From assembly GCF_900128505.1 (NCBI RefSeq), contig NZ_LT669941.1, forward strand, positions 3,030,419-3,094,418: a stretch of 64,000 nucleotides of DNA, written 5' to 3'. The translations under genes and the position numbers were made by a program. Each line of letters opens with the position of its first letter. The stretch's first letter is position 1. Shown one piece after another: positions 1-7,196 of the stretch. The stretch is from Parabacteroides timonensis (GTDB taxonomy: Bacteria; Bacteroidota; Bacteroidia; Bacteroidales; Tannerellaceae). Under the pieces are notes generated by a model, which made no database searches, was not told where the DNA came from, and was given only the letters and a program-made list of their open reading frames with translations.

Positions 1-1
1 T

Positions 2-571
2 CCTCAAAAAGAGCTTTTAGTTTTAGCTGGGTTTGGAGACGATGCTACCACTCCTATAACAACCACTGTTATACCAGAGCCAACAGCAAGTGTAAAAACA
101 ATTAATGTACAACTAGGATTAAAAGGAGACGAAAAATACATCGCAATATGTACGGTGACAAAAGGTACTGTACGTAATGTGGTTTATGAGTTTTACAGGT
201 ATGATTTGTCCACTATTTCTGAAGAAGAAATAGATATTCCTATTTCAGAATTAAACTTAAGTTCTTTTGACCGGGTACAAAGTCAAATTTTCAATGACAA
301 TTGTATTATCTGCCATGGAGGAAGTACAGAAGCCGGAGGCGGATTATATCTAACAGAAGGTAATAGTTATAAAAGTTTAGTAAACGTAATAGCACCTTTA
401 TCCAAAGAGAATAAAGTATTTGTTAAACCCGGAGAGCCGGACGATAGTTTTGTCATGGATGTTCTAAGTAATGATATCCTTGACAAATATGACCATTCGG
501 ATATATTTGCTTCCATGCCTGAATATATTTCTTTGATGGAAAGTTGGATTGAAGAAGGCGCAAAAGAATAA
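2..571 (+). CDS. c-type cytochrome-domain protein, C-terminal part
   Basis: The reading frame is open from the left edge, so the N-terminus lies outside the window; about 189 residues remain. A single heme-binding motif CIICH is visible in the middle of the fragment, followed by glycine-rich sequence, a VKPGEPDDS segment, and a tail with SMPEY and a W-I-x-x-G-A ending. That order (CxxCH, then a P-G-x-P-x-x-S stretch, then M-P and W-I-x-x-G-A) is typical of single-heme cytochrome c domains found at the C-terminus of larger secreted proteins. The methionine in SMPEY is a plausible sixth heme ligand. Only 18 bases separate its stop from the next gene, so the two may share a transcript. The covalent heme attachment and electron-carrier role are inferred from the motif; the partner domain is not visible. 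Confidence 0.75.
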   Translation, partial: PQKELLVLAGFGDDATTPITTTVIPEPTASVKTINVQLGLKGDEKYIAICTVTKGTVRNVVYEFYRYDLSTISEEEIDIPISELNLSSFDRVQSQIFNDNCIICHGGSTEAGGGLYLTEGNSYKSLVNVIAPLSKENKVFVKPGEPDDSFVMDVLSNDILDKYDHSDIFASMPEYISLMESWIEEGAKE

Positions 572-589
572 TAACTAAAACGATCTCAC

Positions 590-1741
590 ATGATAATTAC
601 AAAAAAGACATACGAGAACAACACCATACACGCTCAAATTTGTTCTTTTGAAGGCAAGGGAGGGGTAACGGAATATCATATACTATTTTCCGTTACCACC
701 CCTTCATTGCCGTTTACAGAACAGCTGGATAAATTACAAAAAGCATACGAAACAGTAACAAAAGAAGAAGCCGGTAAAGCCGTCGCTATATTCCGCCGGT
801 ATTTCCTGAGTGATGCAGCGAATCAGACGGAACGGTTGATGGAACGGGAATGCGAAAACCCGTTTTGTGCATTATCGATTGTACAACAAGCTCCGCTAAA
901 CGGTACTAAAATAGCACTATGGGCTTATATGCAAACCGATATGACTACGGAAACCTACAATTCCGGTATGTTCGAAGCATCTCATAATAAGTATCGCCAC
1001 CTCTGGACCGGCGGTGCACACAACAAGGCGGCCACCTCTGAATACCAGACCCGCCTGTTATTGAACGATTATGTGTTGCAACTGACCGAACAGCATTGTA
1101 CGCTGGCTGCCGACTGCATCCGTACCTGGTTCTTCGTACAAAACGTAGATGTAAACTATGCAGGTGTCGTAAAAGCCCGCAAGGAAGTTTTCATCACCCA
1201 GAACCTGACGGAGAAAACACATTATATAACCAGTACCGGGATAGAAGGCCGTCACGCCGACCCGGAAGTGCTGGTGCAGATGGATTCCTATACAGTAGAC
1301 GGTCTGCTACCGGAACAGATACAATTCCTCTATGCCCCTACCCATTTAAATCCGACCTATGAATATGGCGTCACTTTTGAACGGGGCACAGCCGTTTCGT
1401 ACGGCGACAGGAAACAGATATTCCTGTCGGGAACAGCCAGTATCGACAACCGGGGAGAGATCGTTCACCCCGGAGATATATTGAAACAGACTGAACGGAT
1501 GATGGAAAACATCAGTGTCCTGTTGCAGGAGGCCGGAGCTTCCGTAGCCGATATCATGCAGGCTATCGTCTATCTCCGCGACCCGGCAGATTACGAGGAA
1601 GTGAACCGCTATATCCGTACCCATCACCCGGATATGCCGCACCTGATCGTACTGGCACCGGTATGTCGTCCGGGATGGTTGATTGAAACGGAATGTATCG
1701 CCGTTATTCCGGCAGACCTTCCGCAATACCCCTGTTTATAA
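590..1741 (+). CDS. Rid-domain / FkbO-Hyg5 chorismatase-like protein, copy 1
   Basis: The 383-residue product has a C-terminal YjgF/Rid-type domain (about residues 270-375) with the signature SGTASI...VHPGD...Q..R..EN and an AxVYxRD-like stretch ending in ETECIAV. The N-terminal two thirds, with RRYFLSD and ALSIVQQAPLNGTKIALW, resembles the non-Rid half of FkbO/Hyg5-type chorismate-converting enzymes. Those enzymes hydrolyse chorismate to dihydroxycyclohexadiene carboxylate or 3-hydroxybenzoate. I cannot confirm active-site residues, so the substrate is open. The gene is followed after 25 bases by the hemerythrin-like gene and then a LuxR-type regulator, forming a compact operon. A clearly homologous copy lies at 3193-4338. 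No separate promoter box was seen between the cytochrome gene and this start. Confidence 0.7.
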   Translation: MIITKKTYENNTIHAQICSFEGKGGVTEYHILFSVTTPSLPFTEQLDKLQKAYETVTKEEAGKAVAIFRRYFLSDAANQTERLMERECENPFCALSIVQQAPLNGTKIALWAYMQTDMTTETYNSGMFEASHNKYRHLWTGGAHNKAATSEYQTRLLLNDYVLQLTEQHCTLAADCIRTWFFVQNVDVNYAGVVKARKEVFITQNLTEKTHYITSTGIEGRHADPEVLVQMDSYTVDGLLPEQIQFLYAPTHLNPTYEYGVTFERGTAVSYGDRKQIFLSGTASIDNRGEIVHPGDILKQTERMMENISVLLQEAGASVADIMQAIVYLRDPADYEEVNRYIRTHHPDMPHLIVLAPVCRPGWLIETECIAVIPADLPQYPCL

Positions 1742-1766
1742 ATGAAACACCATAAATACAACAACT

Positions 1767-2459
1767 ATGTATAAACAAGGAAAATACAAAGAGACAGACA
1801 AGATGAGCGACTTGATTTGCGAGAACTATCCCATGGTTCTCGTAATGAGCCGCTTCGGTATCGACCTGGGATTCGGGGAGAAAAACATCAAGGATGTATG
1901 CCGGCAAAACGAAGTGGATTGCTGCACGTTCCTTACCGTTGTCAATTTTCTCTCGGAAGAGATTTCAGGCACGATCAACGAGATCAACAACTGCCTTTCT
2001 CTCGGGTCGCTGATCACCTATCTGCATAATGCGCACGATTATTTCCTGAATTTCCGGCTGCCTCATATCCGCCGCAAACTGACGGAAGCAATTACCGGCT
2101 GCCCGGGTGACATCGCTTTCGCTATCACCAAATTCTTCGACGATTATGTCTACGAAGTCCATAAACACATGTCGTACGAAGAAAAGATCGTCTTCCCTTA
2201 CGTCCGCAACCTGTTGGAAGGGGTGAAAGATACCAAATACAATATCAGTATCTTCCGCAAACGGCACGACCAGATAGAGATGAAGATCGTGGAGCTCAAA
2301 AATATCCTGCTCAAATACTATCCCGGACCCGACAATTACCTGCTGAACAGTGTCCTGTTCGACATCTTTGCCACCGAACAAGATCTGGCCTCTCATAACC
2401 GGGTAGAAGATTACCTCTTCGTTCCCGCTGTACTAGCCATTGAAAAAACAATCAAATGA
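1767..2459 (+). CDS. YtfE/RIC-like hemerythrin di-iron protein, copy 1
   Basis: The 230-residue product has an N-terminal ScdA_N/DUF542-like segment (about residues 13-62) and a C-terminal hemerythrin-like four-helix domain. H90, H134, E138, H167, H210 and E214 are spaced almost exactly as the six di-iron ligands of E. coli YtfE (H84, H129, E133, H160, H204, E208). YtfE/ScdA proteins help repair iron-sulfur centres and handle nitric oxide damage. One difference is clear: the paired cysteines normally found after the SRFGID-like motif are replaced by LGFGE. The protein is cytoplasmic, with no signal peptide. It sits between the Rid-like and LuxR-type genes and is about four-fifths identical by eye to the copy at 5088-5780. 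The di-iron assignment is strong; the physiological role is inference. Confidence 0.85.
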   Translation: MYKQGKYKETDKMSDLICENYPMVLVMSRFGIDLGFGEKNIKDVCRQNEVDCCTFLTVVNFLSEEISGTINEINNCLSLGSLITYLHNAHDYFLNFRLPHIRRKLTEAITGCPGDIAFAITKFFDDYVYEVHKHMSYEEKIVFPYVRNLLEGVKDTKYNISIFRKRHDQIEMKIVELKNILLKYYPGPDNYLLNSVLFDIFATEQDLASHNRVEDYLFVPAVLAIEKTIK

Positions 2460-2469
2460 CCGTTGCTTT

Positions 2470-3084
2470 ATGAGCACTAACTTTAAAATAGCTGTTGCAG
2501 AACCTTCCTCCATTATCCGTTGCGGGTTGATCACCATCCTGAAACGGTTGCCCGGGCTGCATATCCAGCTGACGGAAATCGCTACGGCTGAATGCCTGGT
2601 GGAAAGCCTCCGCATGCACCGGCCGGAAGTACTGATCATCAACCCTTCACTTCCCGGCTATTTCGGGATACAGCATCTGAAAGAAGAGTGCGGCTGCTCC
2701 GAAATGAAATGCCTGGCTATTGCCTGCATGGCGACCGATCAAGCTATGCTCCGCCCGTATGACGACCTGATCAATATTTATGACAGCCCCGACGAACTGA
2801 AACATAAGCTGGAGAGGCTGAATGCGGAAGAAGCATCTACTGAGCCGCAAGAAGAGGAGGAAGAACAGCAGACGCTCAGTTCGAGGGAAAAAGAGATCGT
2901 TGTCTGTGTTGTCAAAGGTATGACGAACCGGGAAATCGCCGACCGCCTGTATCTTTCTACCCACACCGTGATCACCCACCGCCGGAATATTGCCCGGAAA
3001 CTGCAGGTGCACAGTGCCAGCGGCCTGACGGTGTATGCTATTGTGAATAAACTGGTCGAACTGAACGATATAAAGAAAGTCTGA
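2470..3084 (+). CDS. LuxR-type regulator with degenerate receiver domain, copy 1
   Basis: The 204-residue product has a receiver-like N-terminal half and a C-terminal LuxR/NarL helix-turn-helix (about residues 140-200, with SSREKEIV, GMTNREIADRL and STHTVITHRRNIARKL). At the position of the phospho-accepting aspartate the sequence reads LIIN(58)PSLPG, so Asn replaces Asp. The usual acidic pair near residue 10 is AEP. Phosphorylation control in the normal way is therefore unlikely. I chose ATG 2470 over the in-frame ATG at 2440 because the paralogue at 5787 starts at the equivalent MSTT/MSTN and the earlier start would overlap the hemerythrin gene. There is no adjacent histidine kinase. The probable role is control of this cassette or related redox genes, by inference from position only. 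Confidence 0.8.
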   Translation: MSTNFKIAVAEPSSIIRCGLITILKRLPGLHIQLTEIATAECLVESLRMHRPEVLIINPSLPGYFGIQHLKEECGCSEMKCLAIACMATDQAMLRPYDDLINIYDSPDELKHKLERLNAEEASTEPQEEEEEQQTLSSREKEIVVCVVKGMTNREIADRLYLSTHTVITHRRNIARKLQVHSASGLTVYAIVNKLVELNDIKKV

Positions 3085-3132
3085 TAAAATATTATTTTCT
3101 CACAGCTTTTGTTTTCTTTTCACACTCCAGAA

Positions 3133-3163
3133 TTTGGCTTCAATCCTATATACTGTATCTTTG
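3133..3163 (+). promoter_or_regulatory. Bacteroidales-type promoter of second Rid cassette
   Basis: TTTG at 3133-3136 is followed after 19 bases by TATCTTTG at 3156-3163, matching the Bacteroidales -33/-7 consensus TTTG-N19-TAnnTTTG. Transcription would begin about 20 bases before the ATG at 3193. This supports 3193 rather than an upstream in-frame start at 3109. Confidence 0.75.
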
Positions 3164-3192
3164 GGAAACAAAAATATATATATCTGGTTACC

Positions 3193-4338
3193 ATGAATCC
3201 AATAACAAGACAATACAACAAGACGGCAGTACAGATCACCTCCTTTGAGACAAAAAAAGGGATCACCGAATATCATATCATCCTCGAACAGATGGATTGT
3301 ATGGATGATTACTCCACCCAGTTGCAGGATTTGCTCAAAGCTTATACACAATGTGTGGAAGAGCTTCCGGGAAACCCGACAGCCGTATTCCGCCGTTATT
3401 TCCTGAGTGACGTGACCAACCAGACCGCCTTACTGATGGAAAAAGAACGTTCCAATCCGTATTGTGCATTATCCATCGTACAACAGGCCCCGATGAACGG
3501 GACTAAAATAGCCCTTTGGGCATGGCTCCAGACAGGTGTACAGACACAGGTGCTTCCAAGCAATCTGTTTGAAGCCCGTCACGGAAGTTACCGACAGCTT
3601 TTCGGAGCCAATCTTTGTAACCGTGCTGCCAACTCCGAATACCAGACACGGCTTATCTTCCGCGATTATATCATGCAACTGACAGATGCCAAGTGTACGC
3701 TGGCAAATAACTGTATCCGCACCTGGATATTCGTACAGAATGTAGATGTCAACTACCCGGGAGTCGTGAAAGCCCGCAAGGAAGTCTTTGCAACACAAAA
3801 CTTAACGGAAAACACTCACTTCATCGCCAGTACCGGCATAGAGGGACGTTACCAGGACACAAGCGTGTACGTAACGATGGATACGTATGCCGTATCGGGT
3901 ATCGGCCAGGAACAAATCCAGTATCTTTATGCTCCCAACCATCTGAGCCGCACCTACGAATACGGGGTGACGTTTGAAAGAGGGGTAGCCATTACGTATG
4001 GCGACCGACGTCATGTATTCGTTTCGGGAACAGCCAGTATCGACAGATACGGCGAGATCGTCTATCCGGGAGATGTCATCAAGCAATCGGAACGTATGGT
4101 TGAAAACATCACCGCCCTGTTAAACGAAGCAGGTGCCGACCAGAATGATATCATGCAGGCCATCGTTTACATCCGCGACACGGGAGATTTTGCCCGCGTG
4201 AAGCAATACATGGAAACGAACCATTCGACTATGCCTTACCTGATCGTCCGGGCCCCGGTATGCCGTCCGGGCTGGCTGGTCGAAATCGAATGTATCGCCG
4301 TCGTTGCCGTAGATGAGCCGGAATATGCTCCGTTGTAA
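3193..4338 (+). CDS. Rid-domain / FkbO-Hyg5 chorismatase-like protein, copy 2
   Basis: This 381-residue paralogue of the 590-1741 product keeps every visible landmark: RRYFLSD, ALSIVQQAPMNGTKIALW, RTWIFVQNVDVNYPGVVKARKEVF (shared with copy 1 nearly word for word) and the Rid-type C-terminus with VSGTASI, YPGD and APVCRPGWL. The first 20 residues and the linker near residue 130-150 differ most between copies. The start at 3193 is set by alignment with copy 1 and by the promoter just upstream. Unlike copy 1 it is not directly followed by its hemerythrin partner: a toxin-antitoxin pair separates them. Substrate and reaction are unproven. A chorismate-derived aromatic product is one possibility, and a non-enzymatic or imine-handling Rid role is another. 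Confidence 0.7.
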   Translation: MNPITRQYNKTAVQITSFETKKGITEYHIILEQMDCMDDYSTQLQDLLKAYTQCVEELPGNPTAVFRRYFLSDVTNQTALLMEKERSNPYCALSIVQQAPMNGTKIALWAWLQTGVQTQVLPSNLFEARHGSYRQLFGANLCNRAANSEYQTRLIFRDYIMQLTDAKCTLANNCIRTWIFVQNVDVNYPGVVKARKEVFATQNLTENTHFIASTGIEGRYQDTSVYVTMDTYAVSGIGQEQIQYLYAPNHLSRTYEYGVTFERGVAITYGDRRHVFVSGTASIDRYGEIVYPGDVIKQSERMVENITALLNEAGADQNDIMQAIVYIRDTGDFARVKQYMETNHSTMPYLIVRAPVCRPGWLVEIECIAVVAVDEPEYAPL

Positions 4339-4360
4339 TCGATTATTATTACTACATTTG
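4333..4360 (+). promoter_or_regulatory. candidate promoter of toxin-antitoxin pair
   Basis: TACATTTG at 4353-4360 fits the -7 box; a TTG at 4333-4335, 17 bases upstream, is a weaker match to the -33 box. It lies 27 bases before the antitoxin ATG. Confidence 0.5.
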
Positions 4361-4387
4361 CAACAGAACCTTTAAAACAAGAGCGAT

Positions 4388-4630
4388 ATGACATTAATTG
4401 AGCGTAAACAGCAGCTTATCCAACGCCTGGAGACTGTATTCGATGAACATATTATTGACGAAATTGAACAGCTACTGGATCAAAAGGAACAGACAAACGA
4501 TATTCTATACTTTTCTCCGGAGTTGAAAGGGAAAATAGATCGTGCTTTAGAACGAATGAAAGCAGGGAAAGGTGTTTCTAATGAAGATATGAAAAAAAGA
4601 TTCGCTAAATGGTTAGTTCCAGAACAATAA
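4388..4630 (+). CDS. type II toxin-antitoxin system antitoxin, small acidic protein
   Basis: The 80-residue product is charged and mostly helical, with an N-terminal ERKQQLIQRLETVFDEHIID stretch and the pattern SPELKGKIDRALERMKAGKGVSNEDMKKRFAKWL. This is the usual composition of antitoxins paired with RelE/ParE toxins: a helical region followed by a toxin-wrapping tail with 'D/E-x-x-x-G-K-x-x-S-N-E-E' character. It overlaps the downstream toxin gene by 22 bases, which is typical of such operons and implies coupled translation. I see no clear DNA-binding fold, so it may lack classical autoregulation. The pair sits between the second Rid gene and the second hemerythrin gene, where copy 1 has only a 25-base gap. 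Confidence 0.7.
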   Translation: MTLIERKQQLIQRLETVFDEHIIDEIEQLLDQKEQTNDILYFSPELKGKIDRALERMKAGKGVSNEDMKKRFAKWLVPEQ

Positions 4631-4995
4631 TATGGGATGAAGAAGTCTTGCAGGCAATAGACGAGATTGCAGACTTTTATAACGAACGTAATGGAAATTC
4701 TCATTACAGTAACTTTTTACTAGCGAAGTTCATAGAAACTGTAGAACAGGCTGCACTATTCCCTCTCTCAGGACAGCGAACAGAATATCCTCATATACGG
4801 TATCTTATTGCTATACCCGAATATTCTCTTTTCTATCATCATAGCGATAAACAAATTACCGTCCTTGTCCTATGGGACAACCGTCGTAATCCGGCACGTC
4901 TGGCCTACACATTACGCAATCAAGATCCCAAATATCTGAATGAGCCGATGGCGCCGTATGAGAAGCTAACAGCCCCAACAAACGTGAAAGATTAA
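4609..4995 (+). CDS. RelE/ParE-superfamily toxin
   Basis: The 128-residue product has the RelE/ParE layout: an N-terminal strand (RTIIWDEEVLQAIDEIADFYNE), two helices, then strands with GQRTEYPHIRYLIAIPEYSLFYHHSDKQITVLVLWDNRRNPARL. The central R...Y-L-I...Y-S-L-F-Y-H pattern and the late 'LxxWDNRRNP' strand match plasmid stabilisation/ParE-type proteins. These act on the ribosome-bound mRNA (RelE) or gyrase (ParE); the sequence alone does not decide. ATG 4609 is the only reasonable start and overlaps the antitoxin gene. The C-terminal 20 residues after QDPKYL look disordered and are longer than usual for the family. Confidence 0.75.
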   Translation: MVSSRTIIWDEEVLQAIDEIADFYNERNGNSHYSNFLLAKFIETVEQAALFPLSGQRTEYPHIRYLIAIPEYSLFYHHSDKQITVLVLWDNRRNPARLAYTLRNQDPKYLNEPMAPYEKLTAPTNVKD

Positions 4996-5026
4996 TAACA
5001 ACTTCATCTGTTCACAGAAAAAGCAT

Positions 5027-5034
5027 TACCTTTG
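5027..5034 (+). promoter_or_regulatory. candidate -7 box of second hemerythrin gene
   Basis: TACCTTTG matches TAnnTTTG and lies 53 bases before the hemerythrin ATG at 5088. No good -33 box is visible. If active, it would give the second hemerythrin/LuxR pair its own promoter after separation from its Rid gene. Confidence 0.5.
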
Positions 5035-5087
5035 AACTATCGAATAATTGAACAATCAATAACACCAAAACAAGAAAGAAACAGCCT

Positions 5088-5780
5088 ATGTACAAAAACG
5101 GAAAATACAGGGAAACCGATAAAATGAGCGATTTGATATGCGAGAACTATCCGATGGTCCTCGTTATGAGCCGTTTTGGGATTGCCCTGGGATTTGGAGA
5201 AAAGAATATCGGTGAGGTATGCCGTCAGAATGGAGTAGACGCCTGCACCTTCCTGACAGTGGTGAACTTCTTGACGGAAGACGTAACCACTCCTGTCACC
5301 GACCTCAATAAATGCCTGTCTATCGATGCGCTGATCACCTACCTGCACAATGCGCACGACTACTTCCTCAACTTCCGTCTGCCGCATCTGCGCAGGAAGC
5401 TATTGGAAGCCATCGCCGAATGCCCGAAAGATGTAGCCTTCGTTATCCAGCAGTTCTTCGACGAATATGCCGACGAGGTACACAAGCACATGTCGTACGA
5501 AGAAAAAGTGGTCTTCCCGTATGTTCGTGGCCTGCTGGCCGGGAAGAAAGACCCGAAATACAATATATCGATCTTCCGCAAACGTCACGACCAGATAGAG
5601 ATGAAGATCGTGGAACTGAAGAATATCCTGATAAAATATTACCCCGGTCCCGGAAGCAACCTATTGAACAGCGTCCTGTTCGACATCTTCGCCACCGAGC
5701 AGGACCTGGCTTCACACAACCATGTGGAAGATTATCTCTTTATGCCCGCTATTTTAGCATTAGAAAAAACAATTAATTGA
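5088..5780 (+). CDS. YtfE/RIC-like hemerythrin di-iron protein, copy 2
   Basis: This 230-residue paralogue of the 1767-2459 product has no length change. The six di-iron ligand positions are all kept (HNAH, HKHMSYEE, RKRHDQIE and SHNHVE), as is the cysteine-free ScdA_N-like segment (FGIALGFGE). Differences cluster on helix surfaces. The close match suggests recent duplication or gene conversion. It is followed after 6 bases by the second LuxR-type regulator. Expected to be cytoplasmic, with a role in iron-sulfur centre repair or sensing of nitric oxide/oxygen by analogy with YtfE; the sequence does not show which. Confidence 0.85.
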   Translation: MYKNGKYRETDKMSDLICENYPMVLVMSRFGIALGFGEKNIGEVCRQNGVDACTFLTVVNFLTEDVTTPVTDLNKCLSIDALITYLHNAHDYFLNFRLPHLRRKLLEAIAECPKDVAFVIQQFFDEYADEVHKHMSYEEKVVFPYVRGLLAGKKDPKYNISIFRKRHDQIEMKIVELKNILIKYYPGPGSNLLNSVLFDIFATEQDLASHNHVEDYLFMPAILALEKTIN

Positions 5781-5786
5781 TGCCCT

Positions 5787-6395
5787 ATGAGCACCACACT
5801 GAAAATCGTTATTGCTGAACCTTCCGCCATTGTCCGCAACGGACTGGAAACAATACTGAAACGCCTGCCCGGCGGCTTGCGTGTCCAGTTTTCTGAAATA
5901 ACGACTATCGAGTCGCTTACCGAGGATCTTCGGACACACAAGCCGGATATCCTCATCATCAATCCTTCTATTCCCGGGTATTTCACTATTCCACATCTGA
6001 AAGAGATGACAGGTTGCCCGAATATGAAATGTGTGGCTATGCTCTATGCCCCTATCGACCATTCCCTGATCCGCTATTACGACGATCATATCAATATCCT
6101 CGACAGCCCCGACGAGATCGGGCTTAAACTGGAACGGCTCCATGCCAAATCGGAGGAAGACGGCGATGGCGACGAACAACAGACATTGAGCGCCCGCGAA
6201 AAAGAGATCGTGGTATGCGTGGTAAAAGGAATGACCAACCGTGAGATTGCCGACCGCTTGTTCCTCTCCACCCACACGGTCATCACACATAGAAGAAATA
6301 TCGCCCGTAAGTTGCAGGTACACAGTGCCAGCGCCTTGACGGTTTATGCGATTGTGAATAAGCTGGTGGAGCTCAGCGACATCAATAAAGTATAA
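5787..6395 (+). CDS. LuxR-type regulator with degenerate receiver domain, copy 2
   Basis: The 202-residue paralogue of the 2470-3084 product begins MSTTLKIVIAEPSAIVRNGL. The receiver-like half again has Asn at the phospho-acceptor site (LIINPSIPG) and AEP in place of the acidic pair. The LuxR-type DNA-binding domain (SAREKEIV, GMTNREIADRLFLSTHTVITHRRN, ARKLQVHSASALTVYAIVNKL) is nearly identical between copies, so both proteins probably bind the same sites. The linkers between the domains differ (a glutamate-rich run in copy 1, an SEEDGDGD stretch here). No terminator is obvious after the stop; the next gene starts 218 bases later. Confidence 0.8.
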   Translation: MSTTLKIVIAEPSAIVRNGLETILKRLPGGLRVQFSEITTIESLTEDLRTHKPDILIINPSIPGYFTIPHLKEMTGCPNMKCVAMLYAPIDHSLIRYYDDHINILDSPDEIGLKLERLHAKSEEDGDGDEQQTLSAREKEIVVCVVKGMTNREIADRLFLSTHTVITHRRNIARKLQVHSASALTVYAIVNKLVELSDINKV

Positions 6396-6613
6396 AGCCG
6401 ACAGTGTTGCAGTTATCTACAATCGGGTTCCAAGCCAACCACGTCATTTAAGTTATTCCCTATTGTATCCTTTACTATTAACATAACAAATACAAAAAAC
6501 CTTATCTTTCTTAATAATTAACCCTAACATTTCACCCTTTTTTTAAAACACAGCAAACAATATCCGAAACCTCGCTGTTAAGAACAAAGAGTATCACTAA
6601 TAATGAATATCAC

Positions 6614-7180
6614 ATGAAGAAATTCTTTTTAATAGGAGCAACGTTATTTCTTTCTTTGTATGCCAGTGCACAGCATGTCGCATTAAAGAACAATATCGTC
6701 TACGATGCTACCGCCACTCCCAACCTGGGTTTGGAAGTGGGATTAGGAAAGAAGGTCACAATGGACCTTTCTGCGGGTTACAACCCATTCGAGTTCAGCA
6801 ACGACAAACAGTTTAAACATTGGCTGGCACATGCAGGCGTACGTTTCTGGACCTGCGAAAAGTTTAACGGAACATTTATCGGCGTTCACGCCCTGGGCGG
6901 ACAATACGATGTGTCAGGATTCAAGCTGCCGTTCGATATGTTCAAGAAACTGCGCGACCATCGCTACGACGGTTACCTGTACGGTGGAGGTATCAGTATC
7001 GGTCATCAATGGATACTGAACAAACGCTGGGGTATCGAAGGCGAAATCGGTGCCGGTTATGCCCGTATGCACTACGACGAGTACGCCAAGGGCAAAGACA
7101 TGCCGAAAATACGCACTGCCAACCACAACTACTGGGGTGTGACGAAAGCGTCTATCTCTTTTATCTATTTTATCCACTAA
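6614..7180 (+). CDS. DUF3575-type outer-membrane beta-barrel protein
   Basis: The 188-residue product starts with a signal peptide (MKKFFLIGATLFLSLYASAQ) and continues as an 8-strand-like barrel: LKNNIVYDATATPNLGLEVGLG at the start is diagnostic of the DUF3575 family, and the chain ends in an aromatic strand (TKASISFIYFIH). DUF3575 genes usually lie beside DUF3868 genes in Bacteroidales fimbrial clusters, and that is the case here with a 16-base gap. Role in surface structure assembly is inferred. No fimbrillin gene follows. The 218-base region before the gene is AT-rich with no convincing promoter box. Confidence 0.8.
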   Translation: MKKFFLIGATLFLSLYASAQHVALKNNIVYDATATPNLGLEVGLGKKVTMDLSAGYNPFEFSNDKQFKHWLAHAGVRFWTCEKFNGTFIGVHALGGQYDVSGFKLPFDMFKKLRDHRYDGYLYGGGISIGHQWILNKRWGIEGEIGAGYARMHYDEYAKGKDMPKIRTANHNYWGVTKASISFIYFIH

Positions 7181-7196
7181 TAATCAAGCAAGCAAA

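Noticed and set aside
3109..3192. Upstream start for the second Rid gene
   Set aside because: It would place the promoter boxes inside the coding region, and the paralogue begins at the position equivalent to 3193.
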